Below are positions 19,361 through 29,050 of a DNA stretch of 64,000 nt, in pieces (within the stretch, counting starts at the first letter, position 1; each line of letters begins with the position of its first letter). Origin of the DNA: Pseudochelatococcus contaminans (GTDB lineage: Bacteria > Pseudomonadota > Alphaproteobacteria > Rhizobiales > Beijerinckiaceae). The notes under the pieces were generated by a model. It ran no database searches, was not told the origin of the DNA, and worked only from the letters and a program-made list of their open reading frames with translations. Position numbers and translations under genes: made by a program. Location of the stretch: assembly GCF_014195635.1 (NCBI RefSeq), contig NZ_JACICC010000001.1:806001-870000 (forward strand). Direction: 5' to 3'.

Positions 19361-19882
19361 ATGGCGGGCAGTGTTAACAAAGTCATTCTCGTAGGCAATC
19401 TGGGCCGCGATCCGGAAGTCCGGCGTCTGAACTCTGGTGAGCCTGTGGCTTCTCTGCGCATCGCGACATCCGAAACCTGGCGAGACAAGGCGTCGGGAGA
19501 ACGTCGCGAACGCACTGAGTGGCATAACGTCGTCATTTTCAACGAAAATCTCGCCCGCATTGCCGAACAATACCTGCGTAAGGGTACGAAAGTGTATGTG
19601 GAGGGTCAGTTGCAGACCCGCAAATATCAGGACAAGGACGGGCAGGAGCGTTACACGACGGAAGTCGTGCTGCAGCGTTTCCGTGGCGAACTGACAATTC
19701 TCGACAGCCGGGGCAGTGGCGGGGATGATTTCGGGGGCGGTTCTGGAGGTGGTGGCTATGGCGGCGGCAGCTTTGGCGGTGCCGAACCGTCACGCCCGGC
19801 CGTGATCGACAAATCCTCAGGCAGCCAGAGCGGTGGACATTCCAACTTCTCAAGCGATCTTGACGACGACATTCCGTTCTAA
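19361..19882 (+). CDS. ssb: Single-stranded DNA-binding protein
   Basis: A 173-residue SSB. The N-terminal OB fold starts [20 protein letters not shown]; a Gly-rich linker (about 122-150) follows and the end is the acidic DDDIPF tip that recruits repair and replication proteins. Such a tip is diagnostic of the replicative SSB. Divergent transcription from uvrA across a LexA box is widely conserved in proteobacteria and suggests SOS induction. Confidence 0.97.
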   Translation: MAGSVNKVILVGNLGRDPEVRRLNSGEPVASLRIATSETWRDKASGERRERTEWHNVVIFNENLARIAEQYLRKGTKVYVEGQLQTRKYQDKDGQERYTTEVVLQRFRGELTILDSRGSGGDDFGGGSGGGGYGGGSFGGAEPSRPAVIDKSSGSQSGGHSNFSSDLDDDIPF

Positions 19883-19970
19883 ACGGTCAGCAGTGCGGTG
19901 CTTTTTCGGAGGGACCACACTTCATCATAGATTCGCCTAAGCAGGATTATGGAACTAAACTGGACGTGCC

Positions 19971-20801
19971 ATGACGCCTTCACGTGACATCAGCCGGCTG
20001 CTTGAAATCATGGCGGCGTTGCGGACGCCAGAAACCGGTTGCCCTTGGGATCTTGAGCAGGACTTTGCCTCGATCGCACCTTATACGGTCGAAGAAGCCT
20101 ACGAAGTTGCCGATGCAATAGAACGCAACGATCTTCATGACCTGCGCGATGAACTTGGCGATCTGCTGCTTCAGGTCGTTTTTCATTCGAGAATGGCTGA
20201 GGAGCAAGGAGCTTTCGTTTTTGGTGATGTCGTTCAGGCAATCACCGAAAAGCTCATTCGTCGCCATCCTCACGTGTTTGGTAATGCTCAGGATCTTTCG
20301 CCAGAAACCGTCAAGATTCTATGGGCCGACATAAAGGCCGAGGAACGGCGGCTGAAGGCTGAAAGGCTTGGTGCAGAACCCGCGCAGGCCGCATCGAGCG
20401 CTCTGGATGGCGTCCCACGCAATATGCCAGCGCTTGCAAGAGCAGAAAAATTGCAGAGCAAGGCGGCGCGTGTCGGGTTCGACTGGACAAATACGGCTGA
20501 CGTGATTGCAAAGATACGTGAAGAATTGACGGAAGTTGAAGAGGCGCTCACAGCAGCAGATAAATCTGCAGTCAGAGAGGAAATCGGTGATCTGGTTTTT
20601 GCCGTTGCCAATCTGGCCCGGCATGTCGGCGTCGATCCCGAGGCGGCCACGCACGCGACAAATGCCAAATTCACGTCTCGCTTTAATTATATTGAGCGGC
20701 ATATTGATAGAACAGGAAAAACAATGGCCAACGCATCTCTTGGCGATATGGAGATGCTTTGGGAAGAAGCCAAACAGCTTGCCAAGGGTTCACAAGCTTA
20801 G
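19971..20801 (+). CDS. mazG: Nucleoside triphosphate pyrophosphohydrolase MazG
   Basis: A 276-residue protein with two MazG domains. The first shows PWDLEQDFASI and EEAYEVADAIE with DELGDLLLQVVFHS (the ExxE-12-ExxD metal-binding pattern); the second begins near KAARVGFDW with a second EEIGDLVFAVANLARH. It hydrolyses NTPs to NMPs and pyrophosphate and is considered a house-cleaning enzyme. It is convergent with hflX; in relatives the three genes hfq, hflX and mazG run in the same direction, so this end may be rearranged. Confidence 0.93.
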   Translation: MTPSRDISRLLEIMAALRTPETGCPWDLEQDFASIAPYTVEEAYEVADAIERNDLHDLRDELGDLLLQVVFHSRMAEEQGAFVFGDVVQAITEKLIRRHPHVFGNAQDLSPETVKILWADIKAEERRLKAERLGAEPAQAASSALDGVPRNMPALARAEKLQSKAARVGFDWTNTADVIAKIREELTEVEEALTAADKSAVREEIGDLVFAVANLARHVGVDPEAATHATNAKFTSRFNYIERHIDRTGKTMANASLGDMEMLWEEAKQLAKGSQA

Positions 20802-20806
20802 GGTAT

Positions 20807-20848
20807 TTTGCGCTCAAGTTGACGGAAAAACTTGGGCGCAAATTTCTT
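20807..20848 (+). terminator. Terminator of mazG (possibly bidirectional)
   Basis: A 14-bp arm (20807-20820) pairs with 20829-20842 with one mismatch (TTTGCGC and CAAGTT helices), followed by TTTCTTT. It lies six bases after the mazG stop and 45 bp before the hflX stop. Confidence 0.8.
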
Positions 20849-20893
20849 TAAAATAGAGCCAAAAATTTGCCGAGTACGTTGAAATCAACGGGC

Positions 20894-22261
20894 CTATCGA
20901 ATAGTACGTGCGTCGGGAAAACGGTTGAGCAGACGTGGTTCTTTTTCCGGGGCAATGCGAACCACAACGGCTAAGTGACCCTCTGTGTCTGCACGTCTCT
21001 CCAGCACCTCGGTTTCTTCGTAAAGCCAGCTCAGGAGTGCACCTTCTGATGGTTCGAGATTCACGAGGTAAACACGCCGACCCTGCGCTATCCGGTTTTC
21101 TATAACCGTGAGAAGAGTGCCGACCCCCTCGCCTGTCACGGCCGAAATCAGCACCGGCCGATTGTCTGCAGGACGTGATGCAGCAATCGTGAGCAATCGC
21201 TCATGAGCTGCTTCGTCCAGCAAATCGCCCTTGTTCCAGACTTCGATGATATGTGGCGAGTCGGGATTGATACCAAGTTCGCGCAAGATCTCATTGACGT
21301 CAGATGCCTGCGCCTGGGTATCAATATGGGATACATCGCGAACATGGAGCAGGACATCAGCCTCGATCACATCTTCCAGCGTTGCACGAAAGGCAGCGAC
21401 GAGCGTTGTCGGCAAATCCGAGATAAATCCCACAGTGTCAGACAAGATTGCTTTCCCGCCGTGCGGAAGCTTTACAGCGCGTGCCGTCGGATCGAGGGTG
21501 GCGAACAACATGTCTTCCGCCATGACTTCAGCAGCAGACAGACGGTTGAAAAGCGTGGATTTACCGGCGTTCGTGTATCCAACCAAAGCGACCACGGGAT
21601 ACGGCACACGTTTGCGGCTTTCGCGATGCAGAGAGCGCGTCCTTTTCACGCCCTCCAGATCGCGCTCGATGCGTGTCATTCTCTCCTGAATAATACGCCT
21701 GTCAGCTTCGATCTGCGTTTCACCTGGGCCGCCGAGAAAGCCAAAACCACCGCGCTGGCGTTCAAGGTGGGTCCATGAGCGCACAAGGCGACTTTTCTGA
21801 TACCCCAGGTGCGCGAGTTCAACCTGCAATGTGCCTTCGCGCGTGTGAGCGCGATTGCCGAAAATTTCCAGGATCAAGCCAGTACGGTCAATGACCTTGA
21901 CTTTCCATGCTTTTTCGAGATTACGCTGCTGCACAGGCGAAAGCGCACAGTCAACGACGACAAGACCGATCTCGTCATCTTCGACGGCTTCCGCAATCTC
22001 CTCAACCCGCCCCTTGCCGATGTAGGTCGATGGACGCACCGCATCCAGATTAATCACGATCGGCTTGATGACATCAAGATCGATAGCGCGCGCCAAGCCT
22101 ACAGCTTCATCAATGCGGGCATCCGTATCGCGGACTACCTCGATATTGTCGCCGCTGCCCGGGAATGGAGCCGATCGATCAGGTCGGCGCGTAAGATAGG
22201 GGCCAACGACAAATGTTCGTGTGCCACCTGCTGTCGGAGCCTGCAATTCAGTCAGCGACAT
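20894..22261 (-). CDS. hflX: GTPase HflX
   Basis: A 455-residue ribosome-associated GTPase. The N-terminal glycine-rich region (YIGKGRVEEIA, QVELAHLGYQKSRL, RQRGGFGFLGGPGETQIE) is specific to HflX; the G domain starts at VALVGYTNAGKST (G1) with DTVGFISDLP (G3) and WNKGD (G4). HflX splits stalled 70S ribosomes, for example after heat stress. It starts 41 bp after hfq, a pairing conserved in proteobacteria. Confidence 0.96.
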   Translation of the reverse strand: MSLTELQAPTAGGTRTFVVGPYLTRRPDRSAPFPGSGDNIEVVRDTDARIDEAVGLARAIDLDVIKPIVINLDAVRPSTYIGKGRVEEIAEAVEDDEIGLVVVDCALSPVQQRNLEKAWKVKVIDRTGLILEIFGNRAHTREGTLQVELAHLGYQKSRLVRSWTHLERQRGGFGFLGGPGETQIEADRRIIQERMTRIERDLEGVKRTRSLHRESRKRVPYPVVALVGYTNAGKSTLFNRLSAAEVMAEDMLFATLDPTARAVKLPHGGKAILSDTVGFISDLPTTLVAAFRATLEDVIEADVLLHVRDVSHIDTQAQASDVNEILRELGINPDSPHIIEVWNKGDLLDEAAHERLLTIAASRPADNRPVLISAVTGEGVGTLLTVIENRIAQGRRVYLVNLEPSEGALLSWLYEETEVLERRADTEGHLAVVVRIAPEKEPRLLNRFPDARTIR

Positions 22262-22302
22262 GGAAATCCAGTCTGGAAGCGATACAGCAACCTTTCACCT
22301 TC

Positions 22303-22554
22303 TTATCTGTCAGTTGTCTCGTCGATTTGATCGAAGAGTTGCACTGGCTGGCCAGGCATGATCGTGGAAATAGCATGCTTGTAGACGAGCTGGGAGTGAC
22401 CGTCCCGCCGGAGCAGCACGCAGAAATTGTCAAACCAGGTGACCACGCCCTGCAATTTCACACCGTTGATGAGGAATATCGTCAGCGGGACTTTGTTCTT
22501 TCGGACGTGGTTGAGAAACGTATCCTGCAGATTTTGCGCGCGTTCGCCCGCCAT
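22303..22554 (-). CDS. hfq: RNA chaperone Hfq
   Basis: An 83-residue Sm-like protein. The proximal-face motif is [12 protein letters not shown] and the Sm2 motif is YKHAIST; the stretch [14 protein letters not shown] is typical of alphaproteobacterial Hfq, with W rather than S as in the Xanthobacteraceae/Beijerinckiaceae-type sequences. It mediates sRNA-mRNA pairing. The ATG at 22554 gives [11 protein letters not shown], aligning with other Hfq; an in-frame start 33 bp further up is less likely. The ntrYX genes commonly upstream of hfq in relatives are absent and prfB is there instead. Confidence 0.97.
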   Translation of the reverse strand: MAGERAQNLQDTFLNHVRKNKVPLTIFLINGVKLQGVVTWFDNFCVLLRRDGHSQLVYKHAISTIMPGQPVQLFDQIDETTDR

Positions 22555-22778
22555 ATTCTTGAGCCTCGTGAGCCAATCGCCACCCAAAAAGCAGCGATAA
22601 TGTTGTTGTTATTGTCCGCCGCCCCCAAGTCGTTCCCGGAATGTCATTCCGGGAGGGTGTTCCGGGAGCGCGAAATACGGACCTGAACCTTCAATGTTGC
22701 ATCACAGCATCAAATTCGCAAGTACTTGCACGGCTCCAGTTGATGAAAAGAGCCGCGCCGCTTTGCTCGATGCCGTGA

Positions 22779-23907
22779 TCAGTCGATATCCTCGACATCG
22801 CCCCCGCCGCCGTAGACTCGCTGGGCCAGAGCAGCTTCAAGGAAGGGGTCGATCTCGCCATCCAGAACGTCTGACGGAGTGCCGGAGGTTACCCCGGTGC
22901 GAAGATCCTTGACCAGCTGATACGGCTGAAGCACGTACGAACGCAGTTGATGTCCCCAACCGATATCCGTTTTGCTGGCTGCTTCCGCGCTGGCTTTTTC
23001 CTCGCGCTTTTTCAGCTCCAGCTCATAAAGGCGTGCGCGAAGCATGTTCCACGCCGTCGCGCGGTTCTTGTGCTGCGAGCGCTCGGACTGGCACGAAACG
23101 ACGATATTGGTCGGAATATGCGTAATACGTACTGCCGAATCGGTCTTGTTGATGTGCTGCCCGCCAGCGCCAGAGGCGCGGAAGGTATCCACGCGGCAGT
23201 CCGATTCCTTGATGTCGATCTGAATACGATCATCAACCACCGGATAAACCCACACCGACGCAAAGCTCGTATGCCGGCGCGCGGCGGAGTCGAACGGCGA
23301 AATGCGCACCAGACGATGCACACCCGACTCGGTCTTCGTCCAGCCGTAAGCGTTGTGACCCTTGATCTGCAAAGTGGCGGATTTGATTCCAGCCTCTTCG
23401 CCGTCGGTCAGTTCCAGCATTTCGACTTTGAAGCCACGCCGTTCAGCCCAGCGCGTATACATACGCATGAGCATCAACGCCCAATCCTGACTCTCGGTGC
23501 CCCCGGCGCCAGAGTGGACTTCAAGGAACGTGTCATTGGCATCCGCCTCGCCGGACAGCAGCGTCTCCACCTGCCGCCGAGCTGCTTCCACCGATAAGGC
23601 GCGGATGGTTTCCTCGCCTTCGTTGACAACTTCCTGATCACCTTCAGCTTCACCGAGGTCGATCAGATCGACAGCATCGGCCAGATCCTGCTCAATCCGC
23701 TTGATACTTGCAATGGCCTCATCCAGCTCGGTGCGCTCGCGCATAATTTTCTGCGCAGCATCGGCATCGTTCCACAAATCAGGCGTTTCAGCCAGAGCAT
23801 TCAGTTCGGCAAGGCGTTTTTGTGCGACATCCCAGTCAAAGATGCCTCCTCAGCAGTCCCACGGACTGCTTGACGTTATCGACCAACGATTCGATTTCTG
23901 CGCGCAT
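22779..23907 (-). CDS. prfB: Peptide chain release factor 2, with programmed +1 frameshift
   Basis: The long frame 22779-23837 encodes the body of RF2 with the SPF tripeptide anticodon (VRISPFDSA) and GGQ loop ([15 protein letters not shown]). It has no good start of its own at the correct place. A 23-codon frame begins at ATG 23907 and ends at CTT TGA (23841-23836). Shifting +1 at CUU reads L-D-W-D and joins the main frame, giving join(22779..23837,23839..23907) and 375 residues, normal for RF2. AGGAGG sits three bases before CUU, as in E. coli prfB. RF2 recognises UGA, so shortage of RF2 raises the shift: an autoregulatory loop. Confidence 0.95.
23835..23850 (-). promoter_or_regulatory. prfB programmed frameshift signal
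   Basis: On the minus strand the sequence AGGAGGCATCTTTGAC combines an internal Shine-Dalgarno (23850-23845), the slippery codon CTT (23841-23839) and the in-frame stop TGA followed by C (23838-23835). The 3-nt spacing between the Shine-Dalgarno and CUU is the spacing known to stimulate +1 slippage in E. coli prfB. Confidence 0.93.
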
Positions 23908-24006
23908 ATGTTTCGTACTGCCATTAAAGTGATTATCAGAGGCAAGCTCGCAAGCATGCCCCGATATGACCGGACGCAAGCCGGCTGTATAGACTTTCCG
24001 TCAAAA

Positions 24007-26436
24007 TCAGTAAAGGCCGCCCGCTGCGAACCCGCCCGGGCCTTGATCGGCCATTGGCGCTTCCGCAGGCTGCCCCGGTTCGCCGAACTCCGCGACCTGT
24101 GCCGATCCCCCAGAATCCGGAGGTGCCGTGCCAGGTTTGAAGGCTTCGAGGATTACCCCCTTGCCGCTTCCAGAAGTGCGCTTGCCCGTGTTCGCATCAA
24201 CCTTGACCAGCTTGATACCCGGCGGCACGCGGAACGGCGTCGCGGGCTTGTCCTCCAATGCAATTTTCATGAAGTCACGGAACATCGGTGCTGCATAAGC
24301 AGCCGCCTGTGCCTTTGCGCCAAGCGAGCGTGGGCGGTCAAATCCCATATAGACGCCCACGGCCAGATCCGGAGAGAAGCCGACGAACCACACGTCCTTG
24401 GCGTCGTTCGTGGTTCCGGTCTTGCCCGCCAGTGGCTTGCCAACCTCTGCGACAATGCGTCCGGTGCCGCGTTCCACCACGCCTTCCAGCATGGATACGA
24501 CCTGATACGCGGACAGCGGATCGAGAACCTGTTCGCTGTTGTCGATGAGCGTGGGTTCGGGCTGATTTTCCCATGTGGTCGCCGTGCAGGTATCGCAGAC
24601 GCGCTGATCGTGCCGGAACAATGTTTTGCCCCAGCGATCCTGAATGTGGTCGATCAGCGTCGGGCGGATATGGCGACCGCCGTTGACGAACATAGCGTAG
24701 GCTGCGGTCAAGCGCATGACTGTTGTCTCGCCTGCCCCAAGCGACATGGACAGCATGGCGGGCATATCATCCATGATGCCGAAACGCTTGGTGTATTCGA
24801 TGATGAGCGGCATACCGACATCACGTGCCAGCCGCACCGTCATCAGGTTTTTGGAACGCTCAAGTCCGTACCGCAGTGTGCGCGGACCGGCAAAGCGCCG
24901 CTCGTAGTTTTCGGGCCGCCACATGCCGATGCCCGGTCCTTGGTCGATCTCGATCGGACCATCGACGACAATGCTGGACGGGGTGTAACCATTGTCGATA
25001 GCTGCCGCATAGACGAACGGCTTGAAGGCGGAGCCGGGTTGGCGCAGGGCCTGAATAGCGCGATTGAACTCGCTCTGATCAAAGGAAAAACCGCCTACCA
25101 TGGCAAATACACGGCCTGTCGCGGGGTCCATGGCAACGATGGCCCCGGACACCGCAGGCAACTGCCGGAGGCGATAGTTGCCCGTATTGCCGGACTGCGG
25201 TTCCACGTAGACAATATCCCCGACCGACAGCACCTGCGCCAGTCCGCGACGGGTCCAGCGGACGCCGTCCGCCGTAATCAGCCCGGTGCGACGTTCGGCA
25301 TCGACACGACCGCCCGGATCGACACCCGGTTGCAGACCGATCCGTGCCCCTGTCCTGTCCACGGACAGGACCACCGCGAGTTCCCACGGCCGTATGTCGC
25401 CAAGCACGGGCTTCTTCGCCAGCACCTCACCCCAATCGCCATTCAGCTCAATGGTCTCGACCGTACCGCGCCAGCCGCGCGCCTCATCGTAGCGGACGAG
25501 CCCGTCCGTCAGCACCTTTCGGGCCGCGGCCTGCAAGCGCGGATCGAGAGTTGTACGAACGGAAAGACCGCCCTCATAAAGCTCGTTATGGCCGTAGCGC
25601 TCCGCAATCTGCCGACGCACTTCCTCGGCGAAATAGCCTGCCACATAAGTATTCGGCGACAGCGTGCGCGGCGTTGCCGTGAGGGGTACGGCCCTGGTTT
25701 CCGCCGCAGTTTCAGCGGTGATATAGCCATTGTCGACCATGCGGTCGAGCACCCAGTTGCGGCGATCGACAGCCGCTTGATTCCGCGTGTAGGGATTGTA
25801 GTTGTTCGGCCCCTTGGGCAGGGCGGCGAGATACGCCGCCTCGGCCAGCGTCAGTTCATTGACCGATTTATTGAAGTAATTCAGCGCCGCCGCAGCGATT
25901 CCGTAGTTCCCCATTCCGAGATAAATCTCGTTCAGGTACAGCTCAAGAATCTTTTCCTTCGTGTAGACATTCTCCATCCGCAGAGCGACGAGAATTTCAC
26001 GTATTTTGCGATCGTAGCTACGTTCGTTCGTCAGAAGGAAGTTTTTCGCGACCTGCTGGGTAATGGTGGATGCCCCCTGCGGACGACCGCCACTGCGCGC
26101 ATTGCTGACAACGGCGCGGACGATTCCCTCGGGATCGACGCCGTTGTGCGTATAGAAGTTCTTGTCTTCGGCAGAAAGAAAAGCGTCGATGATGAGTTTC
26201 GGCGTAGCCGAAATAGGAAGATAGAGCCTACGCTCACGCGAATACTCGGCCAACAGACTGCCGTCCCCCGCGTGTACGCGGGTCGTCACTGGCGGCTGAT
26301 AATTGGCAAGCTGAGAATAGTCGGGCAGATCCTGCGTGTATTTCCAGATGAAAAGACCCGCCACTGCAGCGCCGCCGATGAAAAGCAGCGCCAGCGAAGC
26401 GAACACGAACCCGACGAACCGAAGCAGAAATCTCAT
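24007..26436 (-). CDS. mrcA: Penicillin-binding protein 1A, bifunctional transglycosylase/transpeptidase
   Basis: An 809-residue class A PBP. The N-terminal membrane anchor (residues about 8-30) is followed by the GT51 domain with the catalytic SAEDKNFYTHNG and GGSTITQQ-like (GASTITQQVAKN) motifs, an OB-like insertion, and the transpeptidase domain with SAFK (active serine), SKN and KTGTT motifs. It polymerises and crosslinks peptidoglycan in the periplasm. It follows the AMIN amidase gene (203 bp) and precedes prfB, the usual rhizobial order rne/amidase/mrcA/prfB. Confidence 0.96.
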   Translation of the reverse strand: MRFLLRFVGFVFASLALLFIGGAAVAGLFIWKYTQDLPDYSQLANYQPPVTTRVHAGDGSLLAEYSRERRLYLPISATPKLIIDAFLSAEDKNFYTHNGVDPEGIVRAVVSNARSGGRPQGASTITQQVAKNFLLTNERSYDRKIREILVALRMENVYTKEKILELYLNEIYLGMGNYGIAAAALNYFNKSVNELTLAEAAYLAALPKGPNNYNPYTRNQAAVDRRNWVLDRMVDNGYITAETAAETRAVPLTATPRTLSPNTYVAGYFAEEVRRQIAERYGHNELYEGGLSVRTTLDPRLQAAARKVLTDGLVRYDEARGWRGTVETIELNGDWGEVLAKKPVLGDIRPWELAVVLSVDRTGARIGLQPGVDPGGRVDAERRTGLITADGVRWTRRGLAQVLSVGDIVYVEPQSGNTGNYRLRQLPAVSGAIVAMDPATGRVFAMVGGFSFDQSEFNRAIQALRQPGSAFKPFVYAAAIDNGYTPSSIVVDGPIEIDQGPGIGMWRPENYERRFAGPRTLRYGLERSKNLMTVRLARDVGMPLIIEYTKRFGIMDDMPAMLSMSLGAGETTVMRLTAAYAMFVNGGRHIRPTLIDHIQDRWGKTLFRHDQRVCDTCTATTWENQPEPTLIDNSEQVLDPLSAYQVVSMLEGVVERGTGRIVAEVGKPLAGKTGTTNDAKDVWFVGFSPDLAVGVYMGFDRPRSLGAKAQAAAYAAPMFRDFMKIALEDKPATPFRVPPGIKLVKVDANTGKRTSGSGKGVILEAFKPGTAPPDSGGSAQVAEFGEPGQPAEAPMADQGPGGFAAGGLY

Positions 26437-26639
26437 ATGTGAAGGCCTGTCGCCCTTGTTTCAGTCAACCCGGGCTTGACGCCCATAGGTGCGGCTCTCC
26501 CTGCGCGCATATGATTCATAATACCTCTAGCATAAAGAATCTATTAGCTGAAAGGCCGTGCAGCCCCATTCGACCTGAATGTGATGTCCACGCATTGCTT
26601 GTTGCGGGCGGGGACGGGCCCGGTGATCAGCAGGCACCC

Positions 26640-28010
26640 TCACCCGCTGTCCGTCTGCTGCTGCGCGATTTGCCGCGCAAAGAACTTGTCGAGCGCCTTT
26701 AACAGTGCGGTAATCGTCTTGCCCTGCCACTCCTCGGATGTAAGCAGCGCCACGTCCTGCTCACTGGAAATATAGCCCAGTTCGATCAGGACCGAAGGTA
26801 CATCCGGCGCACGCAGAACGATGAATCCCGCGGAGCGATGCGGATTGCGCGTAAGGTGCACTTCCTTGCGCAAGACCTCAATCGTGCCGTCGGCGAAGTA
26901 GCTTGAAAGCGTTCTGGTTTCGCGACGCGTCAGTTCGGCCAGAATGCCGACAACATCGTCGGTATCTTCTTCCACCTCGACGCCGGCAATCTGGTCCGCC
27001 AGGTTCTCTTTCGCCGCAAGTTGCGCGGATTCCGCGTCGGTGGGCGTGTTAGAACTTGTATAGACTGTCGCACCGCGAACGGTGCTGTTGCGGCTGAGCG
27101 AGTCTGCGTGGATCGAGATAAGCAGATCGGCTTTGGCCTCACGTGCAATGCGCACGCGTCCGCCCAGCGATACAAAGCTGTCATCGTTGCGGGTCATCTG
27201 CACGCGATAGCGGCCTGTTGCCTCTATCCTGTCGCGAAAACGCTGCGCGAAATCATAGACGAGATCCTTTTCCTGCAAACCGAAACGCATGGCTCCCGGG
27301 TCGACCCCTCCGTGGCCGGGATCGAGCATGATGAGCGGCCGATTGTCTCGCTCCTCGGCGGCGGTGGCCGATGCGCGCGCTGCAGCCACCCGGGCGTTCT
27401 CGGTTTGAGACAACGCTGCGGCTGCCTCCACCATTGGCTGCATTGCGGCACGGCTGTAGGTTGCCCTATCGGCTTTGGTCAACTCGATTGTCAGAATCGT
27501 GCCATGTGTTGCGGCCTCGTTGACAACTTTCGTCGCCAGAGCGGGCTCCTTCAAGTCGATGACGATGCGTGAGCGCCCTTGGGCAAAAAGGCCATACCGA
27601 TAGGATGACACCAGAGTCGCCGGCTTTTTCCCTTCAGGCGTCTCATCTGCCGCTGGCAGGTTGAATGCAACCTGCGGCAGATCGACGATGACTCTGTCCG
27701 GCCGCTCAAGCAGGAATGCACGCGCCTCGACCGGCCCCGACAAGGTAAGGACGAAACGGGTTTGGTCGCTATCTCCTGTGATGTTGACCTCAACGGCGCG
27801 AAGGTCGCCTTGGCCGCTTTTCGCCGGCTCAGCGGCATAGGCAGGGCTGCCGGCAAACAGAAGTGCGGTCAGGAAAGCCATAACGAGTTGGAGTAACGGA
27901 AGGCCATGGCCAGTGCGCGAATCCCCGCATATACGCAGACGCTCGCCGCCGCGATTGAAACCGCGAACGCCGAACGCTGCCAACAGGTTGATGCCATTCC
28001 AGAAATTCAT
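26640..28010 (-). CDS. N-acetylmuramoyl-L-alanine amidase with AMIN domain
   Basis: About 456 residues: a hydrophobic signal segment ending near SPAYAAEP, an AMIN domain (septal or peptidoglycan targeting) and a C-terminal Amidase_3 domain with zinc ligands in MLDPGHGGVDPGA, the LQEKDLVYDF glutamate and SIHADS histidine. It cleaves the amide between MurNAc and L-Ala, usually to separate daughter cells, and amidases of this class are activated by LytM factors such as the NlpD-like protein here. The start is uncertain: ATG 28010 is used; GTG 28070, ATG 28049 and ATG 27881 are alternatives, the last giving a short classical signal peptide. Confidence 0.92.
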   Translation of the reverse strand: MNFWNGINLLAAFGVRGFNRGGERLRICGDSRTGHGLPLLQLVMAFLTALLFAGSPAYAAEPAKSGQGDLRAVEVNITGDSDQTRFVLTLSGPVEARAFLLERPDRVIVDLPQVAFNLPAADETPEGKKPATLVSSYRYGLFAQGRSRIVIDLKEPALATKVVNEAATHGTILTIELTKADRATYSRAAMQPMVEAAAALSQTENARVAAARASATAAEERDNRPLIMLDPGHGGVDPGAMRFGLQEKDLVYDFAQRFRDRIEATGRYRVQMTRNDDSFVSLGGRVRIAREAKADLLISIHADSLSRNSTVRGATVYTSSNTPTDAESAQLAAKENLADQIAGVEVEEDTDDVVGILAELTRRETRTLSSYFADGTIEVLRKEVHLTRNPHRSAGFIVLRAPDVPSVLIELGYISSEQDVALLTSEEWQGKTITALLKALDKFFARQIAQQQTDSG

Positions 28011-28070
28011 CCGATGCCGATGCCCTTCCCAGGACGCTTTCAACAACATAATGGAGAAACAGTTAACCAC

Positions 28071-29050
28071 GCTTTACCGGATGTTGAGCAGCGCGAAAAG
28101 CCCCTGACATCTTAAAAGGCACCACCACACACCGTTTGACGAAAGATGGTGGTTGCGTCGGACCGTTACTTATTCTCAAATCACATGGTGCATAACGCTT
28201 GCCAAATGGCTATGCCGTTCTGTAATGAAAATGATCCGGTTTCGGTGCCGTCGTGTTTTGCCCCTCTCTTGTTCGGGGCGAATCTCTGGTGGCCTGTGCT
28301 TTGCGTTGTCGCTGCGCTCTTTTTTAATATAAGGCGCGCGTGCGCAAAGGTTTTTGAAGGCTCGCCTGTCACGATTCACGTGGCGTGCCGATGTCCGGGT
28401 TGATGGAGTGTGCGTTGGCGGAAGCCGGTTCGCGTATGTCCGTGCGGATGATCCCGCCGGTATGAGCGCGTTGCCCGGGTTTCTGGCAAGTGTGAGGACG
28501 GGTCAATGCGCCGTCCACCTGCTCCATGTAAGCTGCATTCAGAATGCCTTGTCGTGGTGCGTCCGATGCTACGACAGGCCCGGGCCGCGTGGGGCGGTCT
28601 GGCCGCAGGCATTCCATTGTGCTCCGCCTCCGTCGGCGGATCGGTCGGATTGTGTTGCCGGGGCGTGTCTCAAAATTGAGTACGGCTCGTCATTTTGGAA
28701 TGTGCATTGAGTCAGTCGCTTGAGATCGCATCGCATCATCCCGTTCGCCCTTCGGCGAACCGTGTGGCTTGTTGCCCGGCGTATCTTCAGTTCATGACCG
28801 CAGGGTCGCAAATGTCTCTATGCCGCGCTTTTGCAAGTGCAAAGCCCGTGGTGGCGCGAGCGCATTCCATTTCAGATTTCTTATTTTTCCAGATCCAACA
28901 TCCCTTAAGCCGGACACTGTCCGGCATTCTTGCGTTTCGTCGCCGCGCGGCTCGCAGATTCGGGCAGGCTTTCAAGCCAGCCGGTTTATCGTGCAGCCCG
29001 CCACTCGCAGTGGCCGCGTGGCGGTGTGAACGCCTGTTCGAGAGTTCAAC
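28071..29050 (+). other. Long non-coding leader/promoter region of rne
   Basis: Almost 1 kb without a convincing gene. A TTGCGT-N18-TAATAT promoter candidate lies at 28301-28330, which would give an rne leader of about 710 nt. Several short perfect stem-loops follow: GCCCC/GGGGC at 28258-28280 (upstream), TCCGCC/GGCGGA at 28623-28640, GTTCGCC/GGCGAAC at 28743-28760 and GCCGGACA/TGTCCGGC at 28909-28925. RNase E autoregulates through its own leader in enterobacteria, so a similar function is plausible but unproven here. Confidence 0.55.

Noticed and set aside
22612-22672. Palindromic CCCGGAAT/ATTCCGGG motifs between hfq and prfB, considered as a terminator for prfB
   Set aside because: There is no U-run on either strand after the stems, so termination cannot be claimed.
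23701-26442. A 913-codon plus-strand reading frame opposite PBP1A and prfB
   Set aside because: It is antisense to two clear genes. Its translation is rich in Arg/His/Cys with no domain, and GC-rich DNA commonly gives such frames.
28354-28710. Short frames in the region upstream of rne
   Set aside because: No family features, no Shine-Dalgarno, and overlapping frames on both strands; the region is better explained as leader and promoter DNA.
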